A DNA stretch of 64,000 nt from Lentzea californiensis (GTDB lineage Bacteria; Actinomycetota; Actinomycetes; Mycobacteriales; Pseudonocardiaceae): the NCBI RefSeq assembly GCF_024648825.1, contig NZ_JANBBE010000012.1, positions 62,001 through 126,000 on the forward strand. The letters are read 5' to 3'. This document shows, piece after piece, positions 8,043-16,731 of this stretch (positions are counted from its first letter, which is position 1; every line of letters starts with the position of its first letter). The position numbers and the translations under genes were made by a program. Below the pieces are notes generated by a model. That model was not told the DNA's origin and made no database searches. It saw only the letters and a program-made list of their open reading frames with translations.

Positions 8043-9246
8043 CCTGATCTACCTCTCCTGCGGCATCGTCGGTCTGTTCCTCCTCGCGTACAAGATCCGC
8101 GCGCTGCGGTCGAGCTGGGGCAGTCCCCGTGTCGTCGCGCTCATCTCGACGGTGTTCTTCTCCGCGTTCGCCCTGCTCTTCGCCGCCCCCGCGAACATCG
8201 CCTGGATCAACTGGACGAGCGGCGTGCCGAACTTCGCCGCCCTGCTCGTCTACAGCCTGGTGGTCTGCTTCGCCGGAGCGGCGTTCGCGCTGGTGCTGTA
8301 CTGGCGGTACCCGGCGGCCCAGGCGTGGCAACGGGTCCGGCTGATCCTCGTCAGCTACAGCACGATCGTCGCGGCGATGGTCGTGCTGTTCTTCAAGTCC
8401 GAGGTCGACGAGGAACGCCAGGTCGACTTCGACACCTACTACGCGACGCAGCCGACGATCGCGGTCTTCCTGTTCATCTACCTCGTCGCGACCATGGTCG
8501 GCTGCGGCGGTCAGGCCTACCACTGCTGGCAGGGCTCGCGGGACCAGGCGATCTCCGCACGGCCGTGGCTCCGCCTCGGGCTGCGCTGGTACTGCGCCGC
8601 GGCGCTGTTCCCCATGGCGTTCGCGGTCATCAAGCTGTTCGTGCTGCTGATGGACTGGGCCGGCGAGCGCAGCTTCGACGTGCTGAGCACGACGGCGCCG
8701 CTGATGGCGTCGCTGAGCATGATCCCGCTGGTGATCGCGATGGCGCTGCCGGTCTTCGGGCCGCGCCGCCCGTCGCCCTCGCTGTGGGTGCGGCGCTGGC
8801 GCACGTACTTCGCGCTGCGGCCGCTGCACCGCGCACTGGTGCACGTGAACCCCGGCATCGTGCTGGTGGCGCCGGGCAAGTTCCTCAACCCGCACCACCG
8901 CGTGCGCCGGCAGATCATCGAGCTCAACGACTGGCGCTGGGCGCTCACGCCGTACTTCGACCTGAGCATCGGCGAGGCCGCGACGTCCCTCGCACGCCAG
9001 GCCGCGCTGCCCACCGACGAACTGGCCGCCGTCGTGGAGGCCGCCCAGCTGCGCGCCGCGGGCTCGTCCGACGGCCGCGCGCGGGCACCCGAACGCCGTC
9101 CCGCCTCGGTGATCGTCGACGGCACCGACCTCGCCGCCGAGCACGACAGGTGGGTCCGGATCTCGCGTGCGTACCAGCACTCGCCGATCGTCGACGCCGC
9201 CGTCGCCGGCGCGGCACGCGTGCAAACAGCAGGGGGAATGGATTAG
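8029..9246 (+). CDS. MAB_1171c/DUF6545-type seven-helix membrane protein
   Basis: A 405-residue integral membrane protein starting at GTG. Seven hydrophobic segments fill residues 1-250. A cytosolic tail of about 150 residues follows (RRWRTYFALRPLHRAL..., IIELNDWRWALTPYF...), the arrangement of the DUF6545 family called MAB_1171c putative transporter. Function is unknown; the tail looks like a sensory or scaffold module rather than a pump. It overlaps the ImmA/IrrE gene by 14 nt and ends 2 nt before the flavin monooxygenase. This gene order recurs in actinomycetes as far as I know, which supports a shared role. Confidence 0.82.
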   Translation: MAIFNLIYLSCGIVGLFLLAYKIRALRSSWGSPRVVALISTVFFSAFALLFAAPANIAWINWTSGVPNFAALLVYSLVVCFAGAAFALVLYWRYPAAQAWQRVRLILVSYSTIVAAMVVLFFKSEVDEERQVDFDTYYATQPTIAVFLFIYLVATMVGCGGQAYHCWQGSRDQAISARPWLRLGLRWYCAAALFPMAFAVIKLFVLLMDWAGERSFDVLSTTAPLMASLSMIPLVIAMALPVFGPRRPSPSLWVRRWRTYFALRPLHRALVHVNPGIVLVAPGKFLNPHHRVRRQIIELNDWRWALTPYFDLSIGEAATSLARQAALPTDELAAVVEAAQLRAAGSSDGRARAPERRPASVIVDGTDLAAEHDRWVRISRAYQHSPIVDAAVAGAARVQTAGGMD

Positions 9247-9248
9247 AG

Positions 9249-10616
9249 ATGGCACCCACACACGCCGTAGTCCTCGGCGGTGGACTCGCGGGCATGCTCA
9301 CGGCGTCCGTCCTCGTCCGGCACTTCGACGAGGTCACCGTGGTGGAGCGCGACAAGCTGCCGGACGGCCCCTCGCCGCGTTCCGGCGTGCCCCAGGCCCG
9401 CCACGCGCACCTGCTGATGTCCGGTGGCGCGCGGGCGATCGAGTCGTTGCTGCCGGGCACGCTGGACGCGCTGTTCGCCGCCGGGGCGCACCGGGTCGGC
9501 GTGCCGAACGACCTGGTGTCGCTGAGCGCCCAGGGCTGGGTGCCGCGGTTCCCCGAGATGCAGTTCATCGTCTCGTGCAGCCGCGGGCTGCTGGACTGGG
9601 TGGTGCGCAGCCAGGCGTTGCGGGACAACAAGATCTCGGTGCTGACCGGCACCGAACCGGTGTCGCTGCTCGGTGACGAGCAGGCGGTGACCGGGGTGCT
9701 GGTCGAGGACCGGATCTCCCGCGAGCAGATCTCGCTGGAGGCCGACCTGGTCGTGGACGCGACCGGGCGCGGCTCCCGGCTGCCCGCCTGGCTGGTGGAC
9801 TTCGGCCTGCCAGCCGTGCACTCCGAGAGCGTCGACTCCGGACTCGCCTACGCCACGCGGATCTTCCAGGCGCCGCCTACGGCCGCCTCCGGTTTCCCGA
9901 TCGTCAACGTGCAGGCGAACCCGCGTGATCCCTTCCCAGGTCGCACCGCGACCCTGCTGCCCATCGAGGACGGCAAGTGGCTGGTCACGCTGTCCGGGAC
10001 GCGCGGCGGCGAGCCGTCGACCGACGAGTCGGAGTTCGTCGCCTTCGCCCGCTCGGTGCGCAACCCGGTCGTGGGCGAGCTGATCGCCGCGGCCGAGCCG
10101 CTGTCGCCGGTGTACGGGTCGCACAGCACCGCGAACCGGCGGATGTTCTTCGAGCGCTTGAAGTCGTGGCCGCGCGGCCTGCTGGCGCTGGGCGACTCGG
10201 TGGCCACCTACAACCCCGTCTACGGGCACGGCATGTCGGTCGCGGCGCAGAGCGCGCAGGCACTGGACGCCGGTCTCGCGGCCGGGCACTCCGCGCAGCA
10301 GGTCCAGCGCGGCATCGGCAAGGTGGTCGACGGGGCCTGGGCGATGGCGACCAACCAGGACATCCTGTACCCCGGCGCGGTCGGGAAGCCGTTGCCGCTG
10401 GCCGGCCGGGTGCTGCAGCGCTATGTGGACCGGCTCGTGCGCACGGCGACCACGGAGGCGCCGGTGACGCGGGCGTTCCTGGACGCCTTCACGTTGTCCG
10501 CGCCGATGGCGAACCTGGTCAAGCCCAAGATGATCTGGGCGACCCTGCGCGGCCCGCGGTCGGCGGCACCGGAGCCGACGCTGACCGCGGCCGAACGGGA
10601 CCGGGTCACCGGCTGA
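9249..10616 (+). CDS. FAD-dependent monooxygenase
   Basis: A 455-residue flavoprotein with an N-terminal FAD-binding Rossmann motif (VVLGGGLAGMLTAS, residues 7-20), then VVERDKLP, and a C-terminal GDSVATYNPVYGHGMS motif that contacts the FAD ribityl/pyrophosphate in aromatic hydroxylase and PHBH-like families. It probably hydroxylates or oxidises a small hydrophobic substrate; the substrate cannot be read from sequence. ATG 9249 sits 2 nt after the DUF6545 stop, making it the fourth gene of the XRE operon. The frame stays open upstream inside the preceding gene, but that extension is not coding. Confidence 0.88.
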   Translation: MAPTHAVVLGGGLAGMLTASVLVRHFDEVTVVERDKLPDGPSPRSGVPQARHAHLLMSGGARAIESLLPGTLDALFAAGAHRVGVPNDLVSLSAQGWVPRFPEMQFIVSCSRGLLDWVVRSQALRDNKISVLTGTEPVSLLGDEQAVTGVLVEDRISREQISLEADLVVDATGRGSRLPAWLVDFGLPAVHSESVDSGLAYATRIFQAPPTAASGFPIVNVQANPRDPFPGRTATLLPIEDGKWLVTLSGTRGGEPSTDESEFVAFARSVRNPVVGELIAAAEPLSPVYGSHSTANRRMFFERLKSWPRGLLALGDSVATYNPVYGHGMSVAAQSAQALDAGLAAGHSAQQVQRGIGKVVDGAWAMATNQDILYPGAVGKPLPLAGRVLQRYVDRLVRTATTEAPVTRAFLDAFTLSAPMANLVKPKMIWATLRGPRSAAPEPTLTAAERDRVTG

Positions 10617-10617
10617 C

Positions 10618-10764
10618 GCGTACCGCCTTCAGGCCGCCATCGCTCGCGCCGGCGTGCTGGTGAGCGGTCTCGTCGTTCCGCTGGCGCAGGACCTGGTGCT
10701 GCTGCCGCTGTTCGACGCGCCGGACAGCGGACAGGTGGCGGACTGGGTCACGTCTGCGGAGTGA
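10618..10764 (+). pseudogene. Possible gene remnant after the monooxygenase
   Basis: One plus-strand frame without a good start reads as a plausible protein C-terminus (RLQAAIARAGVLVSGLVV, then PLFDAPDSGQVADWV) and ends at TGA 10762-10764. Its third positions are G/C-rich, unlike random intergenic sequence. It overlaps the 3' end of the VOC gene by 17 nt. It may be the last 48 codons of a gene whose front was lost; the family was not recognised. Confidence 0.25.
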
Positions 10765-11221
10765 ACTCCGCACTCTGCACGTAGGTCATGGCCTCGACGA
10801 ACTTCGGGTCCGCCATCCTGGCCTCCAACTCGGCCCCGGTGGGCTCGGCGACCCGCTGGTGCAGCCACCACAGGTTGCCGAACGGGTCGGCGAACCTGCT
10901 GACCCGGTCTCCCCAGAACAGCTCGGTGGGCTCGGTGACGACCCTGCTGCCTCGTTCCACGGCGCGCTTGAGCGTGGTCGCGTCGTCGGCGACGTAGAGG
11001 CGCAGGAACGCGGGCGTGGGCTGCCAGTTCGGCTGGTCGAACAGCATCACGACCGAGTCGCCGATGCGGACCTCGGCGTGGCCGATCTCCGGCGCCTCGC
11101 CGACGCGGCCCAGTTCGGTGGCGTCGAACACCTCGGTGATGAAGTCGATCAGCTCTGCCGTCCTGCCTCGGCTGATCAGCCACGGCGTCACGGTGTGGTA
11201 GCCCTCGGGCACGATGTTCAT
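10748..11221 (-). CDS. VOC/glyoxalase-superfamily protein (PhnB-like)
   Basis: A 157-residue protein of the vicinal oxygen chelate fold, with paired beta-alpha-beta modules: VTPWLISRGRTAELIDFITEVF and a later FADPFGNLWWLHQ closing strand typical of PhnB/glyoxalase-like proteins. Metal ligands are not certain, so the reaction (isomerase, dioxygenase or resistance-type binding) stays open. It is divergent from a WYL-domain regulator (11304) across an 82-nt gap, so that regulator probably controls it. Confidence 0.85.
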   Translation of the reverse strand: MNIVPEGYHTVTPWLISRGRTAELIDFITEVFDATELGRVGEAPEIGHAEVRIGDSVVMLFDQPNWQPTPAFLRLYVADDATTLKRAVERGSRVVTEPTELFWGDRVSRFADPFGNLWWLHQRVAEPTGAELEARMADPKFVEAMTYVQSAEFTPQT

Positions 11222-11291
11222 CCGGTCTCCCCTTTGCTCGTCAGGACGACCGTATGAGGCATGTAGGACGACATCGGTCCTAGTTCACGGC

Positions 11292-11297
11292 TAGGTT
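11292..11297 (+). promoter_or_regulatory. -10 element TAGGTT for a leaderless transcript
   Basis: TAGGTT ends exactly 6 nt before ATG 11304 and no Shine-Dalgarno sequence is present, so the WYL regulator mRNA probably starts at or next to its start codon. Confidence 0.45.
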
Positions 11298-11303
11298 CGC
11301 GGC

Positions 11304-12257
11304 ATGAGTGATGCGGCCCGGTTGTTGCGCCTGCTGTCGTTGCTGCAGACACCGCGCGAGTGGCCCGGTAGCGAACTCGCGGCCCGGCTGGAGGTCACGC
11401 CGCGAACGGTGCGGCGCGACATCGACCGGCTGCGCGACCTCGGTTATCCCGTCGAGGCTTCGATGGGCGTGCTCGGCGGGTACCGGCTCGGCGCGGGTGC
11501 GGCGATGCCCCCGTTGCTGCTCGACGACGAGGAGGCCGTGGCCATCGCCGTCGGCCTGCGCACCGCCGCCCGGCAACCGGTGGCGGGCATCGCCGAGGCG
11601 TCGTTGCGTGCCCTGGCGAAGCTGCAGCAGGTGCTGCCGCCCCGGCTGGCCCGGCGCGTCTCGTCGCTCACGTCGGCCACCGCTCCCGCCCCGGCCTCGT
11701 ACGCCGCGCTGGTCGACCCCGGTCAGCTGACCGTGATCGCCGGCGCGGTCGCCGCCCGGGAACGGGTGCGGTTCGCCTACGTCGCCAACGAGAACGTGCT
11801 GTCGAAACGGCACGTGGAGCCCATTCAGCTGGTAGCGCTCGGCCGGCGCTGGTACCTCCTCGCTTTCGACGTGGACCGTGACGACTGGCGGATCTTCCGG
11901 CTGGACCGCGTGTCAGCCGCCCTGGCCACCGGTGCCCGCTTCACACCCCGCGTGCCGCCCGGCGGGGACGCGACGGAGTTCGTGACGCGGAAGATGTACG
12001 ACTCGGCCCCGACCTTCCGGGCCCGCGCGACCCTGCGGCTGCCCTTGGAACTGGCCAGGGCTCGGCTGGCGGACTTCGCCGGTGACCTGACCGCGGTCGA
12101 CGACGGTTCGTGCTCCTGGCACAGCGTCGAGGACACGATCGACTACCTCGCGTTCCGCCTGACGCTGCTGGGGTGCGACTTCATGGTGCACGGGCCCGAC
12201 GAACTGGTGGCACACCTGCGGGGGCTCGGCGAGCGGATCGGCCGGGCGGTGGGCTGA
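11304..12257 (+). CDS. YafY/WYL-domain transcriptional regulator
   Basis: A 317-residue regulator with a DeoR-type helix-turn-helix (LEVTPRTVRRDIDRLRDLGYPVEA, about residues 28-52) and a C-terminal WYL module (about 145-225) containing HVEPIQLVALGRRWYLLAFD, followed by a WCX-like C-terminal extension. WYL domains bind ligands, often nucleic acids or small molecules, and tune DNA binding. The start is supported by the 6-nt spaced -10 element. It is divergently paired with the VOC gene, its likely target. Confidence 0.88.
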   Translation: MSDAARLLRLLSLLQTPREWPGSELAARLEVTPRTVRRDIDRLRDLGYPVEASMGVLGGYRLGAGAAMPPLLLDDEEAVAIAVGLRTAARQPVAGIAEASLRALAKLQQVLPPRLARRVSSLTSATAPAPASYAALVDPGQLTVIAGAVAARERVRFAYVANENVLSKRHVEPIQLVALGRRWYLLAFDVDRDDWRIFRLDRVSAALATGARFTPRVPPGGDATEFVTRKMYDSAPTFRARATLRLPLELARARLADFAGDLTAVDDGSCSWHSVEDTIDYLAFRLTLLGCDFMVHGPDELVAHLRGLGERIGRAVG

Positions 12258-12333
12258 GCCCTGGACTTCACATGGCTGAGGACGTGTCGCCTGGGGGCCA
12301 CGAGGAAGGCGGTCCCCCGCACCGGGGCGCGGC

Positions 12334-12813
12334 TCATCCGCCGGGCGACCCCGCTCTCACCCCCAGCACCGGCTGGCCTCCCACCACCCCCTCGTAGGCG
12401 CCGTCCCAGGGCCAGCGCCCGGAGTCGTCGGCGTGCACTAGCTGCAAGGCCTCGATGCCCTCGCCGTACAGCCGCGCGGACACCAGCAGGTGGGCCCAGG
12501 GGCGCGCCACGCGGACGACCTCCAGCAGGGGGCCGCCCGGCACGGTGAAGCGGTGGCCGGGTGCGGGCAGGCAGCTGTGCACCAGGTGTTCGGCCATGTC
12601 GTCGAGCAGGCGGCCCGCTTCCAGGACGGCCATGCCCGTCACGACGAGTTCCGGGAGACCGCGCGGGGTCAGGCCGACGGTGTAGGCCCAGGGTGGATGG
12701 GCCCGGTCCCGTTCGATCGCCTGCACGGCCCAGCCCCGCACGTCGATGCAGCGGCGCAGGGTGGCCAGGTGTTCTTCCATGCGGCCGGCGGGGTGGTCGC
12801 AGCTCCAGCACAT
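12334..12813 (-). CDS. DUF4262-domain protein
   Basis: A 159-residue protein with an N-terminal CWSCDHP motif and the pattern WAYTVGLTPRGLPELVVTGM (about residues 42-61), which is characteristic of DUF4262. No catalytic role is known. Two cysteines at the start could bind metal, but only one CxxC is visible. It is convergent with the WYL regulator and divergent from the TPR-CHAT-TIR gene; the 280-nt region upstream carries a strong inverted repeat at 12865-12908. Confidence 0.8.
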   Translation of the reverse strand: MCWSCDHPAGRMEEHLATLRRCIDVRGWAVQAIERDRAHPPWAYTVGLTPRGLPELVVTGMAVLEAGRLLDDMAEHLVHSCLPAPGHRFTVPGGPLLEVVRVARPWAHLLVSARLYGEGIEALQLVHADDSGRWPWDGAYEGVVGGQPVLGVRAGSPGG

Positions 12814-12864
12814 GACGGTCTCCTCGGATCGGTGGTGGATCCAGTGTGCCGAGGAGCACCGACA

Positions 12865-12908
12865 AGATCGTTTGAGCAGTTCGTTGACAGAAAGTGGACA
12901 AACGATCT
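12865..12908. promoter_or_regulatory. Perfect 10-bp inverted repeat enclosing TTGACA
   Basis: AGATCGTTTG (12865-12874) and CAAACGATCT (12899-12908) are exact inverted repeats separated by 24 nt. A consensus -35 hexamer TTGACA lies between them at 12884-12889, and a third GATCGTT copy occurs at 12920-12926. This is the geometry of an operator over a promoter. It sits between DUF4262 and the TPR-CHAT-TIR gene; no good -10 was found at 17 nt, so the promoter itself is uncertain. Confidence 0.45.
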
Positions 12909-13093
12909 GTGGGCCGTCTGGATCGTTAACCTGCGACGCACGGAGGATCGTGCATGCGCCAACGAACGCCTTTCACGGCGGCCACGCGCCCGCCGTTGCG
13001 ATCAGACGGAGCAATGGGCGGGACCACAACCGGCTGCGCCGGCCGTCAACCGACCACAAAGGACAGTGCAGGCGCTCGGAGCTGCGGGAACTG

Positions 13094-16000
13094 ATGCACT
13101 TCGAACCAGGCACCCCACTCGCGGACGCGGTCAAGGCCGCCAGGTCCGCCGCACTGCGCGGCAACGTCCTCGGCGTCGACCTCGCCTACGCGAAGGCAGC
13201 GAAGATCAGCCCGGCCGTCGCCCACGACCACTGCGCGACCCTGCTCAACCTCGGTGCCGTCGCGAAGGCCGCGCAGCGCTGCGACGAGTACCTGAGCACC
13301 GGCAACGACACCACCCTGAGGATCCTGCGGGCCCAGATCCGCAGTGCCGCAACGGATCACGTCGCCGCCGAACGGGACGTCCGCGAGCTGCGGAAGCTGA
13401 AACTCACCGAACTCGAACAGGCGAGGCTCGCGAGAGTCGCCGCGCTGGCCGCCGCGGACCGCTACGACTACCCCACCGCGGAAAGCGAGCTCGACGCCGC
13501 CGAACGCCACTTCCGCCGCGCCGGCCGGCCAGAGCACCTGGAGCACGTCGGCAGGGACCGGCTGCTGCTGGACGTGCGCAGGGGCACCCGCGTCTCGAAG
13601 CTCCGCGACCGCACTCCCCGCACGCCGGCCGAGTACCTGCAACGCGCCGCCGCGCTGCGGCGCGAGGTCCGGTACGAGGAAGCGCTGGCGTTGATGACGA
13701 GGTGCGCCACCAGCTACCAGATCGAACCCGCGCTGCGGTTCGCCGTCCTGTACGAGCTGACCGTGCTGCTCGTCATGACCAGGCAGGCGGGCACGGCCCG
13801 CAGGCTCTTCCCGCTACTGGCCGCCGCGGCCGGTCCCGAGGTGATCTCGCAGCTCCCCGACGCCACCCACACGCTCAGGCCGGAACGCCGGCTCACGCAC
13901 GTGCGCCGCCTGATCGCCCGGGACGAGCTGCTCGAGGCAGAAGGCATGCTGGGCGAGGGGAACTCGCCGCTGTGGCACCTGACCGCCGCCGAGCTCGCCT
14001 ACGCGCAGGGCCGGCTCGAACAGGCCGCGCGGCACTTCGAGATCGCGAGCCGGGCCGGCCACGCCGAACTGACCGCGCTGGCGTTGCGCAAGCTCGGTGA
14101 CACGTTCGCCGACGCGGGCCATGAGGACATGGCCGCCCGGCACTGGGCCGAGTCGCACCGCGTCGAGGAGGACCTCGCCGACCACCGGGACAGCCCCAGC
14201 GTCAAGCTCCGGATGCTGCGTGCGGCCCCCGACGTGCGCGACGGTCGCGTGCGCGCCGCAGCTCGCCGGGCCCGGCGAGACGGCCGCAAAGCGCTGGCGG
14301 GACTGGTGGTCGCCGTCGAGGCGGCCCGAGCCGGACCGGGTCCCACCGGACAGCGCGAGCTCCCGGGTTTCGCCGACCTGCCAGCCGCCAGGCGCTGGCT
14401 CGCCGGGACGACGAGGCACCTGCCGAAGGACCAGGTCGTGTGGATGATGCACGCGACGCCGGACCAGCTCCACCACGTGCTCGTCGGCCGCAAGGTCACG
14501 CACGTGACGACCGCCGTCCACATCGGCGACCTCACCGACACGATCCGCCGGTTGAAGTCCTGGAAACCCAAGTACGACAAAGCGATCCTCGGCGCGTTGC
14601 TCGCCGAGCTGGCAGGCCTGATCGGACTGCGGGACGTCGTCGCGGCCCTGCCGCCCAAGGCGACCAGGCTCGTCGTCGTGGCGGGCGGAGTCCTCGCGGA
14701 CGTCCCGCTGGCCGGCCTGCCCGTCCCCGGCACGAACCTCTTCCTCGGCATGACCCACGCGCTGTCCAGCCTGCCGTGCCTGTCCGCGCTGCGGCCCAGA
14801 CAACGCGGCGCCCGCAGGCAGAGGGGCGAAGAGGCGGTGATCTGCAAGGAAGCCTCGCAGCTGCGGCGGACGCTCGGAGAAGGCCGCTCCCAACGCATCC
14901 GCATCGACGCCCAGGCCGCGCACGACCGCATGAACCTCGATCAGTCGTGGCTGCAGTTCGCCGACGAGCGGGTGTCCGTGGAAACGCTGGGAGACATGGA
15001 CTTCAGCGCGTGCGGCACGGTCGTGCTCGGCGCCTGCGAGTCCGGCGTGGTCCGCGCGGTCACGTCCGCGGGGGCGGGCGCGGTCGTCGCCGCCCGCTGG
15101 CAGGCGGAGGAAACGGCCGCACGGCAGGTGCTCGACGCGTTCGGCCGCCACCTGGCGAAGCTCCCCCGAGATCGCGCCCTGCAGCACGCGCTGGTCGAAG
15201 TCGCCGATCGGCACCCGGCGGACTGGGCGTGCTGGTCCCTGCACGGCGACGCGGGCTTCCAGACCTCAGCGGGCCCGCTGCGCAGAAGACTCAGGAAGAA
15301 CGGAGACCCCGTGCCGCTCGAAACCCGTCCCAAGGTGTTCCTGTCGTTCGCCGGAAAGGACCGTGCGCACGCCGAGCAACTCCGTGCCGAACTGGAGTCC
15401 CGCAACGTCAACGCCTACCTGGCCGAGGACGAGATCGCTCCCGGTGACAACGCTGCCACCGCCATCGACGAGGCACTGGCCACCTCCGACTACCACGTCC
15501 TGCTGTGGTCGGCGAACACCCCGCGGCGCGAGCCGGCGGTGGAGTGGACGGCGGCGTTCACCCGGGAGATGACGCGCCGCCGCGCGTTCCTGTTCATCGT
15601 GCGGCTGGACGAGGAACCGCTGCCGCCCCGCCTCGCGCCCCGCAAGCACATCGACCTAGTGGACGCCGCGGACCGCCTCGTCGCCACCTGGCGCTCCGAC
15701 CGCAAGTCGGAGCTTCCCGTGTTCCCGCAACCGGTCCCGCCGAAGCCGGACGGCCCGACCGTCGCGATCTCGGTGCGCAGCCACGACCTCGGCACGACGC
15801 ACGTCGTGATGACCCCGCTGCACCTCACCGGCGCCTCGTTGTACCGGTCGGTGTTCGACGCGATGCAGCTGCCGACCGAGCAGATCACGTTCGACGGCAC
15901 GATCGGGATGCGGTTCTCCTACGAGTTGTACCAGCAGAACGAACCGATTCCCGACGACGAGTCCGTTGTGGAACTGGCGTCGGACGTCGTGGACATCGCC

Positions 16001-16138
16001 GTGCGCGTCGAGTCGTTCGGCGGGCGCGGCTCCCCCGGCAACCGGGAGTACCGCCAGGACGACGAGCTGAACGAAGGCTTGGACGTCGACCAACAACGAA
16101 TGCTGCTGGTCGCCGCCTTCCGCCACCTTCTCCCGTAG
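13094..16138 (+). CDS. TPR-CHAT-TIR multidomain protein with possible beta-grasp C-terminal domain
   Basis: A 1014-residue conflict-type protein. Helical TPR-like repeats fill about residues 10-410. A CHAT (caspase-like) domain follows, with the cysteine motif VVLGACESG (Cys 648) and a conserved GAGAVVAARW strand, but the usual His-containing strand (H-x-x-x-HG type) before it is not seen: the sequence runs from DAQAAHDRM straight to SWLQFADERVSVETL. A TIR domain (about 745-880) has VFLSFAGKDR and a candidate NADase glutamate (Glu 817 in VEW). The last 90 or so residues alternate strand and helix and end FSYELYQQNEPIPDD...SVVELASDVVDIAV, like a ubiquitin-type beta-grasp. ATG 13094 was chosen at the first domain-like residues; GTG 12950 in the same frame is an alternative. 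Confidence 0.85.
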   Translation: MHFEPGTPLADAVKAARSAALRGNVLGVDLAYAKAAKISPAVAHDHCATLLNLGAVAKAAQRCDEYLSTGNDTTLRILRAQIRSAATDHVAAERDVRELRKLKLTELEQARLARVAALAAADRYDYPTAESELDAAERHFRRAGRPEHLEHVGRDRLLLDVRRGTRVSKLRDRTPRTPAEYLQRAAALRREVRYEEALALMTRCATSYQIEPALRFAVLYELTVLLVMTRQAGTARRLFPLLAAAAGPEVISQLPDATHTLRPERRLTHVRRLIARDELLEAEGMLGEGNSPLWHLTAAELAYAQGRLEQAARHFEIASRAGHAELTALALRKLGDTFADAGHEDMAARHWAESHRVEEDLADHRDSPSVKLRMLRAAPDVRDGRVRAAARRARRDGRKALAGLVVAVEAARAGPGPTGQRELPGFADLPAARRWLAGTTRHLPKDQVVWMMHATPDQLHHVLVGRKVTHVTTAVHIGDLTDTIRRLKSWKPKYDKAILGALLAELAGLIGLRDVVAALPPKATRLVVVAGGVLADVPLAGLPVPGTNLFLGMTHALSSLPCLSALRPRQRGARRQRGEEAVICKEASQLRRTLGEGRSQRIRIDAQAAHDRMNLDQSWLQFADERVSVETLGDMDFSACGTVVLGACESGVVRAVTSAGAGAVVAARWQAEETAARQVLDAFGRHLAKLPRDRALQHALVEVADRHPADWACWSLHGDAGFQTSAGPLRRRLRKNGDPVPLETRPKVFLSFAGKDRAHAEQLRAELESRNVNAYLAEDEIAPGDNAATAIDEALATSDYHVLLWSANTPRREPAVEWTAAFTREMTRRRAFLFIVRLDEEPLPPRLAPRKHIDLVDAADRLVATWRSDRKSELPVFPQPVPPKPDGPTVAISVRSHDLGTTHVVMTPLHLTGASLYRSVFDAMQLPTEQITFDGTIGMRFSYELYQQNEPIPDDESVVELASDVVDIAVRVESFGGRGSPGNREYRQDDELNEGLDVDQQRMLLVAAFRHLLP

Positions 16139-16257
16139 GCCCTCCGAACGGGTGAATTCCCTTCCCCCTGTCAGCCTTCGCTGGTTTCAACGCCTGTAAC
16201 CGGTGAAGGTCGCCCCAGGGCGGTCAACGACATGTGCGGACGCTGAAGGGAAGGCCG

Positions 16258-16731
16258 TTGAGCGCACCGGATCTGGGCTTCGCGGAGTTCTTCCGCGAGT
16301 GCCTGCCCGTGGTCACCAGGACGCTGACGGCTCTGAGCAGCGACACTCGCGCGGTCGAGGACATCGCGCAGGACGCCATGCTGATCGCACAGCACCGATG
16401 GAGCGACATCCACGCGTACGACAAGCCCGAGGCGTGGGTGCTCAAGGTCGCCATACGGCTGATGCGGCGCTGGCAGCAGCGGTACGAACGCGAAACGCCG
16501 CTGGCCGAGGTGCCCGAGGTCGTTCAGCAGGCGCACGACGTGGAAGCGCTGCACGCGGCGTTGCGCGAACTCTCCCCCAGGCACCGCGAGACCGTGGCGC
16601 TGCACCACCTGCTCGGCTACTCGGTCAGCGAGATCGCCGCGGTGCTCGTGGTCGGCGAGTCCACCGTGCGCACGCACCTCACCCGCGGCCGTGCCGAGCT
16701 GCGGCGGATCCTCGGAGGCAGTGATGAGTGA
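16258..16731 (+). CDS. ECF-family RNA polymerase sigma factor
   Basis: A 157-residue protein with sigma-2 (FAEFFRECLPVVTRTLTALSSDTRAVEDIAQDAML...) and sigma-4 (LHAALRELSPRHRETVALHHLLGYSVSEIAAVL, then ESTVRTHLTRGRAELRRIL) regions, the minimal layout of extracytoplasmic-function sigma factors. TTG 16258 follows GAAGGGAAGG; GTG 16234 is the alternative but lacks a ribosome site. The stop overlaps the next gene, a TPR protein, which stands where an anti-sigma factor is usually encoded. Confidence 0.88.
   Translation: MSAPDLGFAEFFRECLPVVTRTLTALSSDTRAVEDIAQDAMLIAQHRWSDIHAYDKPEAWVLKVAIRLMRRWQQRYERETPLAEVPEVVQQAHDVEALHAALRELSPRHRETVALHHLLGYSVSEIAAVLVVGESTVRTHLTRGRAELRRILGGSDE

Noticed and set aside
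8325..10616. Single 763-codon frame that would fuse an extra N-terminus to the monooxygenase
   Set aside because: The front part runs out of frame through the DUF6545 gene; the FAD-binding motif begins right after ATG 9249.
12954..13094. 46-codon frame ending in TGATG over the TPR-CHAT-TIR start
   Set aside because: It has a fair ribosome site, but third-position G/C is lower than in the main frame and no protein feature is visible; kept only as a note on the uncertain start.
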